A stretch of DNA of 64,000 nt from Ptychodera flava (Eukaryota > Hemichordata > Enteropneusta > Ptychoderidae): NCBI RefSeq assembly GCF_041260155.1, contig NC_091940.1, positions 28,679,651 to 28,743,650 of the forward strand, in the 5' to 3' direction. Below the pieces are notes generated by a model, which made no database searches, had not been told where the DNA came from, and was given only the letters and a program-made list of their open reading frames with translations. Position numbers and translations under genes: made by a program. Shown here piece by piece: positions 37,801 through 49,900 of this stretch. Numbering within the stretch: position 1 is the stretch's first letter; each line of letters starts with the position of its first letter.

Positions 37801-37925
37801 TATATGTCAACGAGCTTACATAAGACAACATTGAAAAGTTTCTGTCCCTTTTGAATTCAATGAGGCATTGATATGTAAACGAGTGAACAACTATTTCCTC
37901 TTGAGTGACCTATAAAAGTACTTCC
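33764..37925. other. intergenic spacer before the JmjC gene
   Basis: Looked for missing SDR exons on the minus strand and found none. Holds the GT/GTAT array at 34781-34960 and a poly-C run near 35572-35584. The last few hundred bases should contain the promoter of the JmjC gene, but none can be pinpointed. Confidence 0.5.
34781..34960. repeat. (GT)n then (GTAT)n microsatellite
   Basis: Dinucleotide array passing into a tetranucleotide array. Open frames rich in Val/Cys through it are spurious. Confidence 0.95.
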
Positions 37926-40900
37926 ATGATGGCATCGGACGGACCTTGTTCTCTCACTTCCGTATTCTTTATAGCGTTGGTAGTGACTTTGCCTTGCAGT
38001 GTGGTTTTTTCGGAGGATGGAACGGTTCACGGACATGCTGGCGATGTCGGGGAGAGTCACAGAGATGTCCGATTTCCGCCAGTGGTCGACAAAGTCGGCG
38101 ACGGGGCTCATCCGGCGGGACACATGAAACCATTTGGTAAGGTCCCTATATAACCTCAGCGTAACTTAAACATGCGTGAACTCCTAGTGTTTACGGTCAG
38201 TTGTTGGACGGTCCTTCCACATAACAGGTTCCTGCTGATAGCTGTGAGAACACGCATTACAATTGAATTTACTGTAGTAGTATGCCATATGGTTTAATAG
38301 GATCATGGAGGTAGAAAGAGCTACCTCCATGATAGGTTAATATGTTTTGGTGCTCGTTTTTTTCCTCCATTCGTGGACGGATTGTGTCGAGACTAATAAA
38401 GCGGTGCATATAAAGGTGTTTTTATGAGTTGTGTACGTGCCACAGTACACTATACTACTTTCGGGCGGCAGTCTAACTACATGATATTGTTGCGCTCGTA
38501 GTTAGGGGAATTACGAGTTGAGAGGTACCAGCCTGGATCGTAATGCTTTCAGTAACTGAAGCCGACACACCAAGATGTAGATTGTAACACAACCTTGTAC
38601 TTTATTGCAAGATGGCGACCGTGTCGTTCACTGTCAACGGTCTGATCTCAAGTCTTCGTCTCTCTCTAGTCTAAGCTCTCTACAAAGTTAAATACATCTC
38701 TAAACTTACATAATTACAAAAGTTATCACGTGGTAATTTTCCCGCCAGTCTTTGATTGTTTCTTAAGATTAAATAAGATCACACCATGGAATATCCCATT
38801 CTCGATTGTTCTCAATGAAATCTTTACCAATAATTAATAAACTATTACACTATCTCTTATCTGCTTCTCGTACGATCTGAGTCAATGACCTTCACACGTC
38901 TTGGCCACGTGAGGGACGCTTCAAGATATAATCTCTACAGGGAGGGGCGTTACACTCTCCCACCTTTTTTATAACCAGCGTCCTCGCTGGTCAAAACGAG
39001 TGACGAAGCATGGCGATAGCGGACAATTGCAATCTACTTAAAATAAAAAAAAAATACATTAATCGTAAGGCAGTGTGGTTAAAATACGCATAAATCACAT
39101 ATTTTACAAGTTAGCATAAAGTCATTATTCGTGCACCTACAAAATTACAGACTAACATTAACGCATCTAAAATACTTACAGAAATACTAATAAAATCACT
39201 AAAATACATCAAACTACAAACTCAAAGTTCAACTATTCTACATAAAATACAATAGACGAAAATCATTCGAAAATTGTAAAAATCATTCGAAAATCGTAAC
39301 ATGTATCAATGATAATTTTCTTGAATTTGTCTGAAAGGGTGGGTTAACTGGAAGGGGGTGTACATTGAGAAGGATGACGTAATTTTGCTTGGTGTATTCT
39401 GATATCACGGTCAAAGGTTCAGGGTAACCATAGTAACGACCGTTAGGCATCACTAGACTGTAGCAAATAGCAACTTCCGTGCCAACATTCGGGGCTCTTT
39501 CTATCTCCAAAATCTTCATAAAACATAAAACAACAAAAACATCAACACAAAACCTCCTCAACAACTTCAAAAACTCCAAAAAACGCGATAAACCTCACTA
39601 TCGCTCTATCTCCAGAAACTCAATTCCTCAGGCCATCGGTCAAAACTAAGGACCATTGTATCACTTACGGATCACTAGCACTGGCATTCCTAGCCAACTG
39701 AGGGGAGATACACAACAAAACATCCACAACTCCTTACACTTACTTCTTCAACAACAACATAACTTCAACTTCATCAAAAAAACAAAACAAAACAACACTT
39801 CGAAAAAGAAAGACGCCTCGTTTGCATACAAGTCCAGAGTATTATCCTAATAAAAGAGTGGTTTCCAAATTACCAGAAAATACAGTCAACAAAACTGAAA
39901 AGTCATGCATCTTGTACGTTGTCGTCGCATTTTATGGGTGGGTGTATTCCGAAATTCTGCTTCTTATGATTGTCAGTTCATTCGTCACATAATCAGTCCG
40001 TGTTTACAAAGCCGACTGGAAGGTGAACCACAAGCATCGCTGACGTTGGCTGGTCGTATCTGTTCTAAACTCACACACATTACCAACTTCTTGAGCCATT
40101 TCTGTAGACAACCACTCTCTCGTCCGGTGTATCTTCGAGGCATGACGTTAGCACCAACATTAATAATGTCACATTGCCTACCTCGGACGTCCGGCACGCG
40201 TCCATGTCTGCAAGCCGCCTTCGTCTCTCCGGTCATAGTTCACCTCCATCCGCTGCGGTGCATCTTCGATGAGCCGCTACATATCACCATACATTCGCTC
40301 GTGCTGCTGGTTCAGTGGTCCTTCGTCGGGGTCTGCCATCTCTCGTACACGCCCCTCGTTGACTCCACCACCAGATCTCAGAAACCTACAGCCGTGCTGC
40401 TTCAGTATACCCGGATTCTCCACCAAATTGTTGCGCTCGTAGTTAGGGGAATTACGAGTTGAGAGGTACCAGCCTGGATCGTAATGCTTTCAGTAACTGA
40501 AGCCGACACACCAAGATGTAGATTGTAACACAACCTTGTACTTTATTGCAAGATGGCGACCGTGTCGTTCACTGTCAACGGTCTGATCTCAAGTCTTCGT
40601 CTCTCTCTAGTCTAAGCTCTCTACAAAGTTAAATACATCTCTAAACTTACATAATTACAAAAGTTATCACGTGGTAATTTTCCCGCCAGTCTTTGATTGT
40701 TTCTTAAGATTAAATAAGATCACACCATGGAATATCCCATTCTCGATTGTTCTCAATGAAATCTTAACCAATAATTAATTAAACTATTACACTATCTCTT
40801 ATCTGCTTCTCGTACGATCTGAGTCAATGACCTTCACACGTCTTGGCCACGTGAGGGACGCTTCGAGATAAAATCTCTACAGGGAGGGGCGTTACAATAT

Positions 40901-43900
40901 AACCTTTTACCTCAATTGTATTTAATACACGTAACAGGTGCAGCCAACGGAGCTATTCATCGAAAAAGCTATTCCGGAAGCAATTTTTGAGGGCAGGGGA
41001 AATTTGATTTTGCTAGGGCAGGGACATATTTTAGGTGGCAGGGGAGCAAATTTTAGGGTTTTTTTTGTCGGGCAGGGTAGATATTGGTTGATTGGCCTGG
41101 GGACAGGGCTTGGCGAAAAACGAGGAGAGTGGAAGCTACGTTTAAAACGGGGACAGGGAAAGTTGAGCCATGGTACGTTGCTGCCGGGGATGGGGACACA
41201 AGGCAAGTACTTATACATTTTAAAGGTTACTCAGACTACTTAGCCTATCAATTGATCGACCCCACATCTCACTCTAGATGTACTGCGAGATGGAAACCAA
41301 TAGAAGGCAACTGCAGTATATGTCTGCTTGGGAATGTTAATTTTCAGGGGAATTTTTTTTCTCAGGGCAGGGAAAATCGACAGGGTTTTTTTCACAGGGT
41401 AGGGTACCTTCATGTCTGCAGGGGAAATGGAATGACAACATTTTGAGGGGAATTTTTTCCAGGGCAGGGGAAATCGGCAAGTTTTTGACGCCACAGGGCA
41501 GGGGAGCTTCAAACATTCACAGTGGGGAGGGGAAACAGGCAAAAATATGTGGGCAGCGGGTAAAAATGAAGTTGAGTGCGGCAGGGTAAGTTGAAAAATT
41601 TTCAGTGGGAGGGCAAATTATGAACAGCTAAATTAAATTACCCTCTTGACTTAAAATTAGTCAGTTCACATTACTTTGATCATGTACAATATATCTCATC
41701 ATAGTAAGGACCCCTTTAAAAGTGCATTGTTCGTTAGCTGCACCTGACGTAATACCTCCCTATACGTCCACAGTCGGCTCTTTCAGTAGCCATAAGGTTT
41801 ACCACATGTATATTCGCAGTATCTCCACCACAGAGACTGTGGTATATCATGGACGTACCACAGAAGGACCTCATGTCTATGAAAGCTCGTGAAATCACAG
41901 CCCACCCAGACAGTATTAATGAGGTTATTATTGAGTTTTTCTCACTGTTTTCTCTATCAGTTCTTCTCCTTTTCTTCATCACAGTCCCTCTATGGATATA
42001 GGGACTGTGTCTTCATGCTGTAACTGATTGGAGTAAATAAAATAAACGGTTATATAATCTAACCTAGCCTCTTAACTCACCCATTACAAGGACGTTTATC
42101 TCTCATATACACATCTTGTAATTAATTAGTCAATTATGCTAATCCGTGGACTTATCAAGAGTTGGTCAACATTGCAAAGATAGAGATGTAAATGAAAAAG
42201 GAGCAATTTTTAGTAACCTTTCCTATCTTTCGCGATGTTGACCAACCCGTAAAATCCCTGATAAGTCCACGGTGTGTGTATGAGAGATATACGTCCTTGT
42301 AATGGGGTGTAAAATAAATAAAGAGTCACAGAGGCTAGGTTAAGTTATATAACCATTTATTTATTTACTCCGATCAGTCAGAGCATGAAGAAAATGAAAG
42401 AAAATGATAGAGAAAACTGTGAGAAAAACTCAGTAATAATTTTTGGGCCGCGCCTGTGGTGAAATGTCGTTTAATAGCACCATTTGTTTCCACAAGTCCC
42501 TCTAGGACCGTGGTTTCACCTTTTAGGGTCCTTTACAGCTTTGACGGCGCTATAGACACACCCACTTTGTTGGGAAATTGAAATAATCGATGATTATCGA
42601 TAACTTGAATCTACTTTCGCAATGTACGAGAAACACAGTACAAAAATTGTAAAATTCGCCTCGCAATTGAATTACTTATTGACAGACTGAATATAAAAAA
42701 GCATCCACGTTTAAATAACTCTCACAAAAATAAATTGTGCTGTTCCGATAACATGGTTTTCAAAAATAGGGTAGGTATAGGTAGGTAGGAAGGGATTTTT
42801 TGTTCCAAAATATTTTTAGTTTTATATAAATGCATTTTTCAAAGGTTCAGGGAGTCAAACAGCTGGCCACAGTCCCTCTATCCATGGATGGAGGGACTGT
42901 GAGTGAGCTGGCTTATATAAATGCAGTTTTTAGGGGTTCAGGGAGTCAAACAGCTGGCCACAACATTTCCAGAAAAACGTCACGGTATCATACATATACA
43001 AGGAATAAAAACATAAAAGACGTCCTCGTTCAAGCAAAAATCAAACGCCAGGTAATTACGAACACGTGATTTTACGGTGTCTTTCTTTCTTTTTTTTCTA
43101 CTTCACTGTTTACGTGACTCTAAAAAGTTTCAGGGTCGGCAGGTAAAAAGTAGGTAGGTTGGGTTATCAAACAGCACATTTTTCGAGTCGGCCTTATACA
43201 GAACATGGTTCCTAGCTTTTTTATTTTTAGTCAGTGCAAAGCTGATGATCGATGTAAGCTTCAGTAAATGTTTGTTGTTTGGACGGGATTTTTTTTTATC
43301 GCGGATCAACAGTAACATTTTTCGCTACGTTTATCATCATCAGGTCCCCATACACGTGAATCGTCGCCATTGTGTGTCGTGCATCGTGTTCTCTTTCCCT
43401 TGGGTTCCTACGAAAACATTTGCGTTTGTTGTAAAGTCTTATATGTATACTTTAAGCTATGATACTTTTCAAAGCTTTACCTACATGCAGGAAAACAGGA
43501 TTGTCGATTTTTCGCTAAAATAGCTAGCCTCGGCGAGCGAGTTTGAGGTTAGAGTTCGATATTCAGTGCGGTCAAAGGTCATGTGATATGCGTAGTACGG
43601 AACGTTGTTCACAACTAGAGGTTTTCGTTACGTCGATCATTCATGCCACGCAATTCAAGTCACCTTGACGTGTTGAGGAGTGTCACCGTAGTTGTACGTG
43701 TACAATTCTGAGGGATACACTATCGAACGGCAACTTTGAGCATCGCTCATCCAATCATTTCAATTCCTACACAAAAATGAATACACGAACACAATCTTCC
43801 GTTGTCCTTCATTTATTACGATTAAATCAGAATGCACCAAAGGAACAGAAATAAGGAGCATCAAATCACATACTTGTCCCGGCTTGTGGGCAGTAGCTAT

Positions 43901-46900
43901 TTTGAAGTTCTCAGAGTACACACAATTTAAACCGTCTGCAGTTGCGTCCTTGATGATTTTAAATGTAAGTTTCTCCTCAGAGTTAAAACAGGGATGGCGG
44001 TCGTTATGAATTTAATAAAGTGTTTCTCACGTACACAGCACGTTTGAACGGCGACCCAAAAAATGGTGTAATTTACCTTTCAGTAGTTAAAGCAAACGTC
44101 CATTTTTCAATTGAGGTGCATGATACCTTAATACGAGTAAATATTATCAACAATACAGAAATGTCAGGGATGACGAGTTACACAGCGATCGAAAACGAGG
44201 GCGCGCCGTAGGCAATGTGGAAACCCAACAAAGGATTTTGTTTACACATTATTCCCCCGCTAAACAAAAGAAACGACAACACAAACACAAATAACATAGG
44301 GGCTTTCACCTGTAATTTGAACAAACAAGATCTTCCGCAGTGAATAGATAGAAATAGAAAACCCAAAAATAAACCGACGCAAAAATATTCCTCTCTATAG
44401 TATTTGACGAGTCTCATCAAGGAAAAAGCACCAGCCTTGAAGTATCTTAATATACTCTTACTTTGGCAGGTCATCATAGAGAACCCGATGCCAAGGTTAC
44501 GGAGTATGACAGGTTTATCCACCCCAAGGAATTCTGGGAAAAGCATGTGACGAAGTTGGAACCCCTTGTGTTGAAGGGTGGAGCGCTGGGGTCATCGGCC
44601 AATCAGAAGTGGACCGATGCTTATCTGGATGATAAGTGGGTACCCTAAATTAGATTTCGTCAGAATTTGACGCAGTATAAACATCTAAATTTACGTGTCA
44701 CTTTGCAGTAACATTAATAACACAGCATGATATATACTGGTCTAATATTGCGGCTTTGAATTTATATTAGATTTTCAGTGTTTTGGTCAGTCGGCATGTC
44801 TTAGCAATTTTTCAGTAATCTATGACCATATAAGTTCAATCAGTGGCACGGATAGCCCAGGCTGTGCCCTGTACGTGTTGATTTGCAGCTATGTACATGC
44901 TATTGCCAGGTGTTTGAACTTGTTACCATTGAACAGAGGTTTCTTTCAACCGTCCAGTATCTGTCAATCTGCTCTCCGAGCTAAATAACGTGCAGTGATA
45001 ACTTCAAAGGTCACGATATCGGCTAGTATTCCGATATTGCAACCAGTTTTACACATTTTGAACACTGCTTCACAGAAGAGCAACACTCGTCCTCGACGAC
45101 AATGGTACATATGTGGGAAAAAAACAAAACCTCTGAGATACTGTAAAAAATTCATTGATCGTGAGAGAGGTGCAATATAATCACGCTGTGGTCGGGGACT
45201 GTGCCGAAAAGTGAAATGCGGCAATATTATGATAATATGATCTACACAATAAAATGACAGCCCATCGACAAAAATTGACCCTTTTCTCTCCTTTATGACA
45301 CGTACAGATTTTCCCTTCTCTTCATAGATACCACGATGTTCACGTTATCATCGAAAGGAAGGTTGAACGTCGACCGCAGATTAAATTGCGAATGACCCTG
45401 AGGCATTTCTTACAACACTACGAAGAGAAGAATTGGTACATAGTGTCACTATTGCCAAACGAAATGAGACACGAAGTAGAGGTGATGTAACATTTTCTTT
45501 CCAATATAATCCGAAGCAATATACAATGATATATAGAGCTATATATAAATCCGACGTGTCGTGACTCTATTCAGACTCAGCACTCTGCAATCTGTATTTT
45601 CATCGCGCAAAGCATTCGGCGCGGTTCTCCTTATATTGCATCCCACTTAGTATCCGGATACTGTAGTTTGCTCAAACTTCCGAGTATGTATAATTTCGTG
45701 TAGTCATCAGACACATGCAGGTATTTTCCTTCCTTGGGTCATAATACCATTTTAATGTAGTGCCTGTACTGCCATCACGCGTCCAGCTTGCCAGGACTGA
45801 CCACAGGCGGCCCAAACGTATTGAGTTTTGCTCATTGTTTTATCTATCCGTTCCTCTCCTTTTCTTCATGCTCTGACCATGGAGGTACCTCCATGCTCTG
45901 ACTGATCGGAGTAAATAAAATAAATGATTCTATAATATAACGTAGCCTCTTGAATCTCATTTATTTTACACCACATTACAAGGACGTTTATCTCTCTTTA
46001 TACACATCTTGTAATTAATTAGTCAACACATCTAATTACGCTAATCCATGGACTTATCAGGGATTTTATGGGTTGGTCAACATCTGTATCTTTCGCAATG
46101 TTGACCAACCCATAAAATCCCTGATAAGTCCGCTGTTTAGCATAATAAGTTGTGTTGACTGATTAATTACAAGAAGTGTATATGAGAGATAAACGTCCTT
46201 GTAATGGGGTGTACAATAAATAAAGAGTCAAGAAGCTAGGTTTGGCTATAGTACCATTTATTTTATTTACTCCGATCAGTCAGAGCATGAAGAAAAAGAG
46301 AGGAATTGATAGAGAAACAGTGAGAAAAACTCAATAAGTCCGGGCCGCCTGTGGACTGAGGGCACCCAGTCTTTCAAACCGAGTCAGCAAGATTCAGCCG
46401 TGTGCGGTGTGGAGCAAGGCGACCTCGTGCTGGAGCAACCGCACAGCTGAATCATTCAGTCCACGGGTCTATTTAACTTCATTTTAGTCTCTGGCTATTT
46501 CGAAGATCACTCTTTTCGAGAATTTCAATGGTTAAGTCACACATCAACTGTGTTGATGGTTTTAAGTTTGATTGATTCCGGGGAGTTGTCAAAACACGAA
46601 CAAACTGATGTGGAGTACTGATATCGCAACCACAAATGACGTCAATGACATACATATAGACTTGGAAACAATTTTCGTTTTCGGGAAGCTCTCGATTTAT
46701 TTGGGAGGGTGGATGGAGGAAATGGATATACCAGTATTTTTTTCCGTCACCGTGACATCAGCTTTTTTCTCTAATTGTCGGTCTGTTTTTCTCAAGTAAT
46801 TGCAGTACATCATCTCCTTCACCTACCGACAATTCCATTTCCAAAACTCCACCATGAAAACAAATGGTTTCTCCTTTGTTGATGAACTATGACCCACAGC

Positions 46901-49900
46901 GTCTTGATAGAGTGTGTGCAAGTGTATCATGCAAGTGAAAAAAATGGCAAGTTCTGCCAATGAACACGAATTTGCGTATTTATTTCTAGTCATTCCCAGC
47001 CACAAATGATAGTCTCTGTTGGGAAAAAGCTATCAATGCACACATCATTACACAGCTTTCTAAAACCCTTTAGTATTGTACCTGTGGCGGCGCTGTTTCA
47101 TGGAGGGAATGAAACTACACCCTAGTTTCTTTTTAAAGGTAATACCACTGTAGCTTAAATACAACTCTCTTTCTCATTTTAGGCACCAGCGTGTCTTTTC
47201 TGTGGAAATTTTCAACATAACATACAAGAACTAAATTTCTGGATGAGTAGCGGTGGTACAGCATCTATAATCCACTATGACGCGGACCATAATATTCACT
47301 GTCTTCTCGCTGGAAGGAAAGACTTCATGATGATTGATCCATATTACAACAGATACCTCGATTTGTATAAGGTATGGTACTACGCAACTAATGTAAGGAG
47401 CGATTGTAACTCAGAAATGATAAAAAGATAAGTCTGGAATAGGCCATTTCGTACGTAGGGTTTTTATAGGGATGGCATTATATAGAGTGTATCTTAATTT
47501 ACCAAGTACATCCTTTTTATAATAAAATAGAATGGAACTTCAAGATTGTTTTTTTCTGTTTCGCGTTATCTGACTATGAAATTCCTATTCTATAGCTAAG
47601 TACACCCATATAGGCAGTGTGTTTGCATTGCATAAACAGCCATGTGTCTGCAGAGTCACACGGTTTAGCAACGAGGGGGAACGGTCTAGTGATGACCGTC
47701 ACATGTGAACGGGGTAGAGCGAGGTCAATGAAGGGAGGTCCGGGGACGGAGCTCAGAATGAAAACTGCATGTGTGAATAGAACAAGAGTCTGTCCACCTT
47801 TATAGTGTTCTGCTTTCTGACCATGTTATTGTAGTGGCCGTAATACACTGACCGGACAAGGCACAGGAATTTAACTGCAGCGTTTGACAGAAATATTAAA
47901 TGAATATATTGAATACACTCACAGAATGACAAACCCAATACCGTGATTGGTTACGTTTTCGCCGTGTGTAAGGGTATCGGTGAAATCATTCTATCATACT
48001 TAGAAAGAAGGGATACTATTTGACCACTCATACTTTGCATCCATTCAATTCTTACTTTAGCCATGACTGTGTGAGGGTTTATCCTGAGTATTCACTATAT
48101 ATCATCAACTGATATCACAGTTTACTTACCATTAACATAGTATTTTACAGCCTTGGATATACCTACTTCAATTTTCACAAACACCTTATTTTCTTTTCAT
48201 TTATTCAATGCACTATGAAGCCCGTGGATGCCGGTTCCGGGTTCACATCTATAAACGTAGACAGCATAGATATGGTGACATTTCCTGAGCTCAGCAAGGT
48301 ACAATGGATATGGACCACGCTACTACCCGGTGACTGCATATACATTCCTAGCAAGTACGTGCACCAAGTCCGATCCTACGGACGCAGTATATCAGTTACA
48401 ACGCTATTCACTACCCACGGCGTCTTCAACCAAACGGACTGTCACAACTTCACTTACAATTATTCATCTCTCGCTGACGTCGATGTCATGTGGACATACG
48501 AACAAGGGGACAAGGTAAGGACTCTAGCCAGGTATAAATAAACTCATGGAGATGCTGTGTTTTCGTGGTTGTTAATTTCTTGGACGGCCGTCCCTGTTTA
48601 GTTGATGTACTTTGAGCAAAGGGTGTCATGATCAGGAATTGCCTCACGTATTTCTAGCACATGCACCCCTGTGATAGTATACATCAGACGTCAGAAACAA
48701 AATTGTTTTGTGCAAGTCAAAATCAACCACAAGGGCATCCATTTAAGTATTTATAGAATTGTTTGTATAGAATCCCTCAAGAGGTAGTATAAAGGCGCCA
48801 AGTTAGTAATAAAATGAGCTTTTTGACGTCTTAATACAATACCACTGTTGTACATCTTTACTCATCTTATTTTCCATTGAAAGTGTGTTTTCAACTGACT
48901 TTCACGTGAAACAGAATCGAAAAAACAAGAATGCTTTGCTGCAGTACAATTCAAAACTATCCTAGGGGGAATGTTTGTATAACGAAAGGTATCCTCGGTC
49001 AAGTAGTCATTAATAGTTAAAGAAAGGCGGGTCCAGTGTTTTTCAGGTGTGCCAGAAATCATGCATTATCATGTCTCTCTCTGTTCAAGGTAGACTGGCC
49101 ACAGTCGCTTGGCGTCACTCGACAGCAATATCGATATCATGGCTGGTCTGGCGGCAATCGTGTTCAACCCACGACTACGCAACAGCCTGCCAGAGTATAT
49201 TGCTCCGATTTCGCGATTACCTCATCCGTCAACGTGAGAGTCTACTCGGCTGAAGTTTTTCATTTTATTCAATTTACTCTGTTTTGATATTTATGAGCCC
49301 GTAGACTTATGGCAAGTCTATTCAGGTGCAACTCATAGGACTATCAGGTGCCGCTAACAAACCTGTTCGTGCAAAAAGGTGTTCGTACGCATTTTTTCAA
49401 ATTTAAAAACTGATGAGCGGGCGGGGAGAAAAGTCACCATATACAGTGTACGGGGAAGAAATTTCAGTTATTTTATCAAACTGACTGGAGTGGGCGGGAA
49501 AAAAATTCTCGTGTGGCCGGGGTACTGGAAAATAGGTAGTGGGAGGGGAATGCCGAGAGTGATAGAACTTCAGGATATATTCAACTTTTAACTTAGAGGG
49601 CCGCAGCAATGTCTAAAGATTGAAATGATAAGTTTTGGCTTGAATAATTTGGCGTTGATCTTGGTTGCCGGACGCGCACGTCTGGGTGATAGATAAATAG
49701 TTGCGTACATGAAATGTACATGTAGGAATATGCACATAGAGGGGGCCATGGGCCATTTCATTGGAGGGGAAAGGGCCCGGCAGAGGGGAGCTTGAACTGT
49801 TGTGATGAGCAGGAAGCGAGCAGACTATAGATGCTGGAGCCTAGGGCAGTCATCTCAGTGGGCATCATGATTCAGTAGAAGGGTATATTTTCCGAACGTT

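Larger units (their letters stand above)
38488..40896 (-). mobile_element. non-autonomous LTR retrotransposon, probably Ty3/gypsy-like
   Basis: Two near-identical direct repeats of about 467 bp enclose about 1.47 kb, with a 4-bp target duplication ATAT on both sides. Read on the minus strand, the LTRs run TGTAACGCC...GCGCAACA. The 5' LTR is followed by TTTGGTGGAGAATCC, a plausible primer-binding site, and a purine tract AAAAAAGGTGGGAGAG precedes the 3' LTR. The inside is too short for gag-pol; no reverse transcriptase or integrase was seen, so it is an incomplete fossil moved by others. The LTRs differ at about three bases plus one indel, so the insertion is young. It lies antisense in intron 1 of the JmjC gene. 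The gypsy assignment is a guess from the primer site. Confidence 0.9.

Noticed and set aside
37911-37918. TATAAAAG just before the JmjC start
   Set aside because: Only 8 bases before the ATG; transcription would begin inside the coding region, so not taken as the promoter.
39905-40462. 185-codon plus-strand frame
   Set aside because: Runs antisense inside the LTR element and into its LTR; no domain is recognised.
40938-41446. Gly/Arg- and Pro-rich frames
   Set aside because: By-products of the G-rich degenerate repeats.
49072-49240. Possible extra JmjC exon after a CTCTGTTCAAG acceptor-like site
   Set aside because: The exons 48221-48514 and 50431-50586 already join in phase with sensible protein; the three frames here look unlike the family.
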